DNA from: Sandaracinaceae bacterium
GTDB taxonomy: Bacteria > Myxococcota_A > Polyangia > Polyangiales > Sandaracinaceae
Assembly: GCA_019694315.1 (NCBI GenBank)
Contig: JAIBCE010000041.1
Span: 1 to 35,746, forward strand
Length of the DNA stretch: 35,746 bases
Direction of reading: 5' to 3'
Shown: positions 9,231-16,285 of the stretch, piece after piece
Layout: every line of letters begins with the position of its first letter
Numbering within the stretch: position 1 is the first letter of the stretch
Position numbers and translations under genes: made by a program
The notes under the pieces: model-generated
What the model was told of the DNA's origin: nothing
Seen by the model: the letters and a program-made list of their open reading frames with translations, nothing else
Databases searched by the model: none

Positions 9231-11299
9231 GGCGCCGTCCTCAGGCGCGCGATGGGCGTGGCCACCTCGTGCGCGCAGTCGGCCACCGTCGCGTACCACT
9301 CGTAGACGCGCCCGGGCCGCAGGCCCTCGAGGCTCGCGCGCGCGTCGTCGCCGGAGCGGAGGACGCTCACCTCGCGGAACGCGCCGCCCGCACCGCTCAG
9401 GTCCACGTGCAGCGTGAACTCGCTGCTCGCGTCGGTCTCCCAGCGGTCGTGGCTGGGCGAGTACGTGCGCACGGTGAGCTCGTCGTTGGCGGGCGAGAAT
9501 TCCCATACGCGGAGGAAGCCCCCGCCACCCTCGGCGCGCCCCTGGAAGTCCGCGAGCATCGAGTCGATGCGATGACCACCGTAGGTGTCCGAGCGACGCT
9601 CCTCGTCGGCCACGTGACCGCAGGTCATGAGCTGGAGGTTCTGCACGCTGCGGAGCGCGTCGTAGATCGCCTGCCCCTGCGGCCCGAACTGGCCACTCGA
9701 GTCGACGATGAAGTGCGAGTTCACGATGCCGAAGGCCTCGGGGTGCGACTCGAGCACGCGGCGTCCCCACGCCGTGATCGCGGGATCCTGCGCGGTGTCG
9801 TAGCGGAAATTCACCACCACGAAGTCGAGGCCGTTGGCCTGGAAGCGGATCCAGCTGTCGTTGTTCGTGTCGTCGTAGTGGCCGCCGTAGTACGCGCGCC
9901 CCGCGAAGCGATCGACACCGAAGGTGCGGTTGTAGCTCGCGAGGCTCGCCTCGCGCTGCTCGTGGTTGCCCACGCCGAGCGCGTACGGCATGCCGTCGGG
10001 CAGCTCGTCCGAGGGCTCCTCGAGCACCGCCATCGCGCGATCGGCCACGGCCCACTGCGAGGCCACGCGGCCGTCGTCGACGATGTCGCCGTTGTGGATC
10101 ACCGCGGCGATGCGGTACCGCGCGCGCTCCGCCATGATCCAGCGCGTCTGATCCTCGTAGAAGTGGATCGCGCGATCGGGGTGCGCGGCGCTGGGACCGG
10201 TCGTGTAGTACTGCGTGTCGGGGAGCACCACGATCGCGAAGTCGTCGTCCTCGGTGAGCTCGCGGACGTGCACGCGCACGTCGTACTCGCTCGCCTCGCC
10301 CACGATCGCGAGGCGCACGGGCGCGCTCGTGCCGGTCACCGACTCGCCAGGCATCGGCGTGACGACGACGACCTCGGGCGGCGCGCCGCGATCGAGCACC
10401 GCGCCGGGCCGCACGAAGCTCGCGCCCGTGATCGTGCCCGCGAGGTCGCTCGCCGTGTCGGGCGCGCCCCTGTCCTCCTCGTCGAGCGCCCAGTGCGCGA
10501 CGAGGCCGTCGGCCTCGGTGAGGGTCGTGCGCATCGAGGCGGCGATCTCGGCGCCCGTGCGCGCGTGATCCCACACACGCACCTCGTCGAGCGCGCCGTG
10601 GAGGCGCCCCGCCGGCGCCCCCGTGGAATTCATCGCCGTGCCGAGCGCGAAGTGCTGGATGCTGTCGGCCCGCGGACGCGCCTCGCCCGTGCGCGCCGAC
10701 GCGTCGAGCTCACCGTCGAGGTAGAGGCGCCAGGTCGTCCCGTCGTAACTCGCGGCGACGTGGTGCCACACGCCGCGGCTCACCGCGGTGCGCCCGATCA
10801 CGGGGTGATTCGCGCCGCTCGCCATGTCCTCGAAGTCCGCGCCGAGCACATCGCCGAAGAAGCCGAGCGCGTAGTTGCAGTCGACGTTCGAGCCATCGTC
10901 CTCGCCGCGTCCCTTGCCCGCGATCGGCACGAGCTGGAGGCCGCCGACGCCCGTGCCCATCGTCCTTCCGTCGCCGTCGCGACGCACCCACGCCTCGATC
11001 GTGAACGTGGAGAGCCCGAGCGCCGGCGCACGTCCCATGGAGATGTGATCGTCGACGCCGTCGAGCGAGAGCGCGCTCGATCGGTCCCCTTCGCATGCGG
11101 GCGCGGCCGCATCCGTCGCCTCGAGCCCGGCGTCGCTGCCCACGAGGGTCGCTGCGTCGGCGCGCGAGGCGTCCGCGGCAACGTCCCCGTCGTGGTGAGA
11201 CATCGCGAGGTTGCCCTCGCAGGCCGTGAGACCGAGGAGCGCGGCCGCGGCCATCCGCGCGAGGCCGAGCGTGTGGGTGTCGGAGTGGAGGCGGATCAC
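9227..11299 (-). CDS. LamG-metallophosphoesterase lipoprotein
   Basis: 690 residues from a GTG (11299). An internal ATG at codon 16 lacks the basic n-region, so GTG is preferred. The signal peptide ends in the lipobox LTAC (Cys27), followed by an Asp/Ala-rich tether. A LamG/concanavalin-like domain is at about 75-290 (FTIEAWVRRDGDG, GVWHHVAASYDGTTWRLYLD, LDEVRVWDHARTGAEIAASM, GLVAHWALDE). The calcineurin-like phosphoesterase domain is at about 345-610 with all metal motifs: LPDTQYY, IHNGDIVDD, GVGNHEQ, NSHF and TCGHVADEERR. A short fibronectin-III-like tail ends the protein. The cellular location should be outer membrane or periplasm; the substrate is unknown. It is the first gene of a coupled operon with the parvulin and HupE/UreJ genes. 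Confidence 0.93.
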   Translation of the reverse strand: MIRLHSDTHTLGLARMAAAALLGLTACEGNLAMSHHDGDVAADASRADAATLVGSDAGLEATDAAAPACEGDRSSALSLDGVDDHISMGRAPALGLSTFTIEAWVRRDGDGRTMGTGVGGLQLVPIAGKGRGEDDGSNVDCNYALGFFGDVLGADFEDMASGANHPVIGRTAVSRGVWHHVAASYDGTTWRLYLDGELDASARTGEARPRADSIQHFALGTAMNSTGAPAGRLHGALDEVRVWDHARTGAEIAASMRTTLTEADGLVAHWALDEEDRGAPDTASDLAGTITGASFVRPGAVLDRGAPPEVVVVTPMPGESVTGTSAPVRLAIVGEASEYDVRVHVRELTEDDDFAIVVLPDTQYYTTGPSAAHPDRAIHFYEDQTRWIMAERARYRIAAVIHNGDIVDDGRVASQWAVADRAMAVLEEPSDELPDGMPYALGVGNHEQREASLASYNRTFGVDRFAGRAYYGGHYDDTNNDSWIRFQANGLDFVVVNFRYDTAQDPAITAWGRRVLESHPEAFGIVNSHFIVDSSGQFGPQGQAIYDALRSVQNLQLMTCGHVADEERRSDTYGGHRIDSMLADFQGRAEGGGGFLRVWEFSPANDELTVRTYSPSHDRWETDASSEFTLHVDLSGAGGAFREVSVLRSGDDARASLEGLRPGRVYEWYATVADCAHEVATPIARLRTAP

Positions 11300-11546
11300 G
11301 CCGTGGGCTCAGCAAGCCACGCACCGCGTGCGCCCTCGCCCACCGCGACCGCGAGTCCGCACCCTCACCCGGAGACCACACGCGCGAAAGCGCCCTGTTT
11401 CGTGGGCGACGGTGCGATCGGCCGTCGTGCTGCCCCCGTTCGCGCACGGGCGGCGCCGGGCAGGGCGTGCGCGCGCTGACCAGGACCTGGTCGGTGCCCG
11501 AGCGCCGACGCAGCGGCCCGGCGCGGCGAGCGTCGGATGGCGCCGA
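11300..11546. other. Intergenic region upstream of the phosphoesterase operon
   Basis: This 247-bp gap should contain the promoter of the LamG-phosphoesterase operon and the 3' end of the acyltransferase transcript. I see no convincing gene, RNA or promoter hexamers. The stretch gcgccctgtttcgtgggcg (about 11391-11409) is the least GC-rich part. Confidence 0.4.
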
Positions 11547-12428
11547 TCACGCCGCGGACACGAGCGCCTGCACGGCGCCCTCGACCTTCGCGAGCGCCCC
11601 GCCGAGCACGTCGTCGTCGGAGCGACCGTCGCTCGACGAGAAGAGCGCCTCGGGCGCGATCGGCTCCCCCACGCGGAAGCGAAGCGTCCATGGGATCCAC
11701 GCCAGGAGGCTCAGCGGCGAGCCGACCCACACGGCGCTCGCGAGCACCTTCGCGGTGAGGGGCAGGGGCAGCGCCGCGATGCCCGCGACGCCGAGGACGC
11801 CGAGGAGCGAGACGCCCCAGCGCTTCTGCCCGATCAGGTGCGGCAGCACGAGGAGCCGCGCGAGGCGACGCGAGCGCACGAGCATCGGCGCGGTGAGCGC
11901 TCCGCCACGGATGCCCATCGGCACGATCGGCACGCCGGCCTCGCGCGCGATGCGGAGAAAGCCCGTGCGACCGCCGAAGTCCACGCGCGCGTGCTGCCAC
12001 ACGGGCCGCAGCGTCTCGTGATCGCCGCCCGGGAACACGAGGAGCGGCACGCCCTGCGCGAGCGTCTGGCGCGCGTGGGTGTACGTGCTCGGGATGGCGC
12101 CCATCGCCGGCAGGAGCGAGGACGTGGGCCAGAGCCGGAACGACATGGGATGCGCGAAGCCCGCGAGCGGGCGCGTGTCGCCGAAGGCCTCGAGGTAGAG
12201 CGCCGCGAAGGACAGGATCTCCGCGATCCCGAGGCCGCCGGAGTGGTTCGCGACGAGGAGGAACGGGCCGCGCGGCAGCCGCTCGAGCCCCTCGATCGTG
12301 GGCCGATGCGCGAGCCTCACGATCGCGCGCACCGCACGGCTCGCGCGCACCACGGAGGCACGCACGCGCCCAGGCTCCTCGAGCCGGATCTCCTCCGCGC
12401 TCCAGCCCGCTCGGCGAGCCGCGCTCAT
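11547..12428 (-). CDS. PlsC-like acyltransferase family protein with altered HX4D motif
   Basis: 293 residues resembling the lysophospholipid/diacylglycerol acyltransferase superfamily. Block I reads PFLLVANHSGGLGIAE, where the family normally has NHxxxxD; here the Asp position is Gly, although the His is kept. Block III reads LLVFPGGDHETLRP, matching the FPEG/FPGG block, and block IV is VPIVPMGIRGG. A hydrophobic region (about 205-245) follows and could anchor it to the inner membrane. It presumably transfers acyl chains onto a glycerolipid or lipid-like acceptor, but the missing Asp makes the activity uncertain. The ATG lies 34 bp after the stop of the FHA-sigma54 regulator, consistent with co-transcription. 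Confidence 0.8.
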   Translation of the reverse strand: MSAARRAGWSAEEIRLEEPGRVRASVVRASRAVRAIVRLAHRPTIEGLERLPRGPFLLVANHSGGLGIAEILSFAALYLEAFGDTRPLAGFAHPMSFRLWPTSSLLPAMGAIPSTYTHARQTLAQGVPLLVFPGGDHETLRPVWQHARVDFGGRTGFLRIAREAGVPIVPMGIRGGALTAPMLVRSRRLARLLVLPHLIGQKRWGVSLLGVLGVAGIAALPLPLTAKVLASAVWVGSPLSLLAWIPWTLRFRVGEPIAPEALFSSSDGRSDDDVLGGALAKVEGAVQALVSAA

Positions 12429-12462
12429 GGCACGCTGCCGAGCGGTACGATGCGGTGCGCGA

Positions 12463-13917
12463 TCACTCGTCGAGATCGCCGTCGTCGTCCTGGGCAGTGA
12501 TGCCGTACTTCTTCATCAGCTTGCGGAAGTACTTGCGGTCGATCTGCGCCTCGCGCGACGCGTGGCTGATGTTGCCGTTGTTCCGCTTGAGGAGGCTCGC
12601 GATGTAGTCGCGCTCGAAGCTCGAGATCCAGCGCTCCTTGGCGTCCTTGAAGGTGCCGTCGATCTCGGCGCGGAGCTCGGGCATCGCGACGTTCACGTCG
12701 GTGCGACCCTCGCCCTCGGCGTGCGGCGGAAGGACACCGCGCGGCCACGCGATGTGCTCGGGCAGGTCCGCGAGCTCGATCGCCTCGCCCTCGGCGAAGC
12801 TCACCGCGCGCTCGATCACGTTGTGGAGCTCGCGCACGTTGCCGGGCCAGTCGTACTCGCTCATGCGATCGAGCACGCCGGGCGCGAACTCCTGGATGCG
12901 CCGGTTTCCCTCGCGGTCCTTGTTGAACGAGCCGTTGTCGAGGAAGTGACGCGCGAGCACGCGGATGTCCTCACGCCGCTCGCGCAGCGCCGGGATGCGC
13001 ACGCGCACGACCGTGAGGCGGTAGAAGAGATCCTCGCGGAAGCGCCCCGCCGCGACCTCTTCCTCGAGGTTGCGGTTGGTGGCGGCGACGATGCGCACGT
13101 CGACCTTGATCGGCTTGGTGCCGCCGATGCGCTTGACCTCGCGCTGCTCGAGCACGCGCAGGAGCTTCGGCTGGAGATCGAGCTGCAGCTCGCCGAGCTC
13201 GTCGAGGAAGACCGTGCCCCCGTGCGCGAGCTCGAACACGCCCTGCCGCGTGGAGTGCGCGCCGGTGAAGCTGCCCTTCTCGTGCCCGAAGAGCTCGGAC
13301 TCGATGAGGTTCTCGGGCACGGCGCCGCAGTCGAAGACCATGAACGGTCCGTCCTTGCGACGCGACTGCGAGTGGATCGAGCGGGCGACGACGTCCTTGC
13401 CGGTGCCGGTCTCGCCCTCGACGACGACCGTGGCGTCGGTGGGCGCGATCTTCTCGAGGATCGCGTAGATCTCGCGCATCCGGCGGTCGCGGCCGATCAC
13501 CTCGCCGAAGCGATCGCGCTCCGAGGGCACGATGCGCACGCGCTCGTCGATGGGCGAGAAGCGGATCTCGGTCGAGCCGAGCGTGATCACCTGGTTCGGC
13601 GTGAGGTAGGCCGAGCGGATGCGCACGCGGTTGAGGTACGTGCCGTTCGTCGAGTCGTTGTCGGTGAGGATGTAGCTGTCGCCCTCGAGGGCGATCGTGC
13701 AGTGGTTGCGGCTCACCGTGTCGTCGTCGAGGACGACGTCGTTGTCCTCCATCGCGCCGATCGTGATGACGTCCTTCTCGAACGTGTGCTCGGTGAGGAT
13801 GCCGCCCCGCACCACGACGAGCTTGCACCTGCGCAGCGTGATGGTCGTCGGACGCCCGTCGACGTACGCGATCTTCGTCGCATTGGCGCGCGAGTAGTCG
13901 AGCTCGTCGTCACTCAT
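12463..13917 (-). CDS. FHA-domain sigma54-dependent transcriptional activator
   Basis: A 484-residue enhancer-binding protein. The N-terminal FHA domain (about 30-122) shows VVLDDDTVSRNHCTIAL and DNDSTNGTYLNRVRI, which bind phosphothreonine. The usual GR of strand 3 is GA here (ITIGAMEDND). The AAA+ domain (about 135-375) has GETGTGKD (Walker A), ELFGHEKGSFTGAHS (the sigma54-contact GAFTGA loop, as GSFTGA), GGTVFLDELGELQ (Walker B), and YDWPGNVRELHNVIERAV. The C-terminus carries a Fis-type helix-turn-helix: LLKRNNGNISHASREAQIDR, then KYFRKLMKKYGI. This class reads Ser/Thr kinase signals in myxobacteria and the window has two such kinases, but a link is inference. It precedes the acyltransferase gene by 34 bp. 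Confidence 0.95.
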   Translation of the reverse strand: MSDDELDYSRANATKIAYVDGRPTTITLRRCKLVVVRGGILTEHTFEKDVITIGAMEDNDVVLDDDTVSRNHCTIALEGDSYILTDNDSTNGTYLNRVRIRSAYLTPNQVITLGSTEIRFSPIDERVRIVPSERDRFGEVIGRDRRMREIYAILEKIAPTDATVVVEGETGTGKDVVARSIHSQSRRKDGPFMVFDCGAVPENLIESELFGHEKGSFTGAHSTRQGVFELAHGGTVFLDELGELQLDLQPKLLRVLEQREVKRIGGTKPIKVDVRIVAATNRNLEEEVAAGRFREDLFYRLTVVRVRIPALRERREDIRVLARHFLDNGSFNKDREGNRRIQEFAPGVLDRMSEYDWPGNVRELHNVIERAVSFAEGEAIELADLPEHIAWPRGVLPPHAEGEGRTDVNVAMPELRAEIDGTFKDAKERWISSFERDYIASLLKRNNGNISHASREAQIDRKYFRKLMKKYGITAQDDDGDLDE

Positions 13918-14057
13918 GGGAGCAGCTCATCGGGCCTACGTCGTTTCCGATCAAAGCGCGGTTCGGTGGAGCGGTCGGTCGGAGCGAGTCGTCGCTCGGC
14001 GTTCGGTCGAAGCGAGCACGCCGTGCGCGCGGATGGCGTCGGGGGCGGAGCCCGAGG

Positions 14058-14555
14058 TCAATCCGGATGCGTCCGCGACCAGTACGAGACCACCGCGTTG
14101 TCGTCGACGATGCGCGAGTGGTAGTGGTCCCACACGTCGGTGAGCATCACGCACGCGGCGCTCTCGAGCTTCGGCGTGAGGTAGAGCGCGTAGTACTCGG
14201 CGCTCGAGCCGTCATCGACGGGGCCGAGCTTGTCGAGCGGCTTCTTCGACACGGGGCAGAAGAGCTGGAGCTTGGTGCCCGGCTTGATGTCGGTGAAGCC
14301 CGCCTTGCGACGATCGCCGTGGATGGGCGAGAGGTGCACGAGGCCCTCTTTCCCATCGGGGCGCTTCACGAGCAGCGTGACCGCGGGGTAGCCGTCGAAC
14401 TTCACGTCGCTCAGACCGACGAGGTTCGCGCCCGTGGGTCCGAACGCCTGCGTGACGACGACGGTGACTCCGCCCGCGACGGGCAAGAGGCTGTCGCGCT
14501 GCTGCGGCAGCTCGCTGATCCTCAGGTTCTCCTCGTCGACGTGCTTGCGGACCAT
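14058..14555 (-). CDS. Conserved-looking hypothetical protein, 165 residues
   Basis: A soluble 165-residue protein with no signal peptide or membrane segment. The ATG at 14555 has a strong AGGAG 8 nt upstream, which supports both the gene and its start. I do not recognise the family. Visible points are an N-terminal stretch MVRKHVDEENLRISELPQQR and a beta-rich middle (GGVTVVVTQAFGPTGANLVG, YPAVTLLVKRPDGKEGLVHL). A segment LFCPVSKKPLDKLG follows, which could be a metal or protein contact, and the end is rich in aromatic and His residues (VWDHYHSRIVDDNAVVSYWS). The DGKEGLVHLSPIHGD segment looks like a small beta-barrel loop. It lies between the sigma54 activator and the Cys-rich lipoprotein, all on the same strand. 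Confidence 0.8.
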   Translation of the reverse strand: MVRKHVDEENLRISELPQQRDSLLPVAGGVTVVVTQAFGPTGANLVGLSDVKFDGYPAVTLLVKRPDGKEGLVHLSPIHGDRRKAGFTDIKPGTKLQLFCPVSKKPLDKLGPVDDGSSAEYYALYLTPKLESAACVMLTDVWDHYHSRIVDDNAVVSYWSRTHPD

Positions 14556-14563
14556 GGCGTCGT

Positions 14564-14568
14564 CTCCT
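14564..14568 (-). promoter_or_regulatory. Shine-Dalgarno AGGAG for the 14555 start
   Basis: AGGAG on the minus strand, 8 nt before the ATG at 14555. It is one of the few strong ribosome binding sites in this window and fixes the start. Confidence 0.7.
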
Positions 14569-14689
14569 CGTGTCGTGCGGTGCTGCCACACGAGCGAGCA
14601 ACGCATAACACGACCGCGCGCGTGAGCGCCATCGTGCACGCGACGATCGTGAGAACGACGGGCTGGAGGAGGCGCGGGCCCCCTCGCGC

Positions 14690-16141
14690 TCAGCAGCGAT
14701 CGCCCAGGCAGGCCGCGATCTCGGAGCGGCAGGCGTCGGTGATGCACATCAGGTCGCGGCACCCCGCGGCGATGCCCGAGCTCACCGCACACGAGACGAC
14801 CTGATCGAGGAAGAAGCGCGAGTCGGGGCAGGTCTCGGCCACGCAACCGCCGAGGCAGCTGATGCTGAAGCGCGGGATGCCGCCGCCGCCGAAGTCGATG
14901 CAGCCGAACACGCAGGTGAGGCTCTCGCCGCAGCTGTGGAGCGCGCACGCACCGCAGTCGGCCGGGCAGCTCACGCAGTCCTCGAAGCCGCCCTCGCTCT
15001 CGCAGCGCATGTTGCCGCAGAACGAGCACACGCCGCAGTCGGTGGCGCAGCTCGAGCAGGTCTCGGTGCCGCGGCAGCGACCATCACCACAGCCCTCGCA
15101 GATGCCGCAGTCGGCGGGGCAGCTGAAGCACGTCTCGCCCGCGGTGGCGGTGCAGCGACCGTCGCCGCAGCTGTCACACACGCCGCAGTCCTCCGGGCAC
15201 GTGAAGCAGTCCTCGCCGTTCTCGGGCGAGCAGAAGCCGTTCTCGCAGCGCTCGCAGATGCCGCAGTCGCCGGGGCAGCTCGAGCAGCTCTCGGTCGCGT
15301 CGCAGGTGCGATCGCCGCAGGTGCGGCACACGCCGCAGTCGACCGCGCACGTCGAGCAGTCCTCGCCGCCGCCGCACGTGCCGTCACCGCACGTGCGACA
15401 CACGCCGCAGTCCTCGGGGCAGCTCGAGCAGCTCTCGGTCGCGCTGCACGTCAGATCGCCGCAGCGCACGCAGCGGCCGCAGTCGGCGGGACAGCTCGCG
15501 CAATCTTCCGACGCGTCGCAGACGCCGTTGTTGCACGTGGGGCAGCGGCCACAGTCGGCCGAGCAGGTCGTACAGGTCTCGCCCACCGTCGCGTCACACG
15601 CTCCGTCGCCGCAGGTGCGGCACACGCCGCAGTCGCGCGAGCACGACGCACAGCTCTCGTCGGCGTTGCACGAGCCGTCACCGCAGGTGGGGCAGCGCCC
15701 GCAGTCGTCGGGGCAGGTGCCGCAGGTCTCGCCCGCATCGCACGCGCCGTTGGGGCAGGTCGGGCAGAGGCCGCAGTCGGCGGGGCACGTGGTGCAGCTC
15801 TCGCCTCCGCCGCACGTGCCGTCGCCACAGCCAGTGCACGGGCCGCAGTCGGGCGCGCAGCTCGAGCAGGTCTCGGGAGAGAGGCAGCTGCCATCGCCGC
15901 ACGAGTCGCAGGGCCCGCAGTCCCCTGGGCACGTCTCACACGACTCGGACGCCTGGCAGGTGCGATCTCCGCAGCTCGCGCCGGGTGTGTCCGTGCGCGG
16001 GGCATCGATCCGTGCATCCACGGCGCCAGCGTCCATGCCGTGCGGCGTCACGCTCCCCGAGAGGCTGGAGCGACCGCACGCGCCGAGCGCGAGCAACGGA
16101 AGCAGACCGCAGAGGACCAGGGGACGAAAAGAAAGGCGCAT
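14690..16141 (-). CDS. Cysteine-rich lipoprotein with 14 CGDGxC repeats
   Basis: 483 residues. The signal peptide MRLSFRPLVLCGLLPLLALG ends in a perfect lipobox LGAC (Cys22). A short Asp/Ala/Thr tether leads into 14 tandem repeats of about 24 residues, each with six cysteines in the pattern C-x3-C-x(5-8)-C-x2-C-x3-C-x2-C, for example CGDGTCGGGESCTTCPADCG. Most repeats carry GDG and DCG signatures. A C-terminal domain of about 90 residues (from CGESLTCVFGCIDFGG) has a different cysteine spacing and ends in DRC. With more than 90 cysteines it must be oxidised outside the cytoplasm. The repeat type is known in myxobacterial and metagenomic surface proteins, without an assigned role that I can cite. 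It is divergent from the SGNH lipoprotein gene. Confidence 0.92.
   Translation of the reverse strand: MRLSFRPLVLCGLLPLLALGACGRSSLSGSVTPHGMDAGAVDARIDAPRTDTPGASCGDRTCQASESCETCPGDCGPCDSCGDGSCLSPETCSSCAPDCGPCTGCGDGTCGGGESCTTCPADCGLCPTCPNGACDAGETCGTCPDDCGRCPTCGDGSCNADESCASCSRDCGVCRTCGDGACDATVGETCTTCSADCGRCPTCNNGVCDASEDCASCPADCGRCVRCGDLTCSATESCSSCPEDCGVCRTCGDGTCGGGEDCSTCAVDCGVCRTCGDRTCDATESCSSCPGDCGICERCENGFCSPENGEDCFTCPEDCGVCDSCGDGRCTATAGETCFSCPADCGICEGCGDGRCRGTETCSSCATDCGVCSFCGNMRCESEGGFEDCVSCPADCGACALHSCGESLTCVFGCIDFGGGGIPRFSISCLGGCVAETCPDSRFFLDQVVSCAVSSGIAAGCRDLMCITDACRSEIAACLGDRC
14945..15973 (-). repeat. 14 tandem cysteine-rich coding repeats of about 72-78 bp
   Basis: Counted in translation from CGDRTCQ to CGNMRCE. 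Eleven units are exactly or nearly 24 residues; units such as CDATVGETC, CSPENGEDC and CTATAGETC carry two extra residues between the second and third cysteines, and the last unit is longer still. DNA identity is high in the gcagtc-ggggcag stretches, so the array is recent or kept uniform by conversion. Confidence 0.92.
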
Positions 16142-16285
16142 GCCGACCTCGACGGCGGTGAGGTTAGGGGACACGTCGCAATTCCGCCAGAGACCGGGGT
16201 CACGAAGGGGTGACGGCGGAGCATCTCGCGGGTCGACCGAGGGGTCTCGGTCGATGGGATGGCCGCGTCGGGCTACCGTGGAGCG
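16142..16285. promoter_or_regulatory. Divergent intergenic region between two lipoprotein genes
   Basis: A 144-bp gap (117 bp if the plus-strand gene starts at 16259) between the Cys-rich lipoprotein and the SGNH lipoprotein. It must contain the promoter of at least one. A relatively AT-rich patch (gtcgcaattccgcc, about 16176-16189) is the only compositional hint; no hexamers are convincing. Confidence 0.35.

Noticed and set aside
13982..13997. Hairpin gagcga-gtcg-tcgctc as a terminator
   Set aside because: A short stem with no T-tract in GC-rich DNA where such palindromes arise by chance; no stop codon lies close upstream on the relevant strand apart from unrelated gene starts.
14556..14600. 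sigma54 promoter (TGGCA on the minus strand) upstream of the 165-residue protein
   Set aside because: There is a TGGCA but no TTGC at the required spacing, and it would lie only about 28 nt from the start codon.
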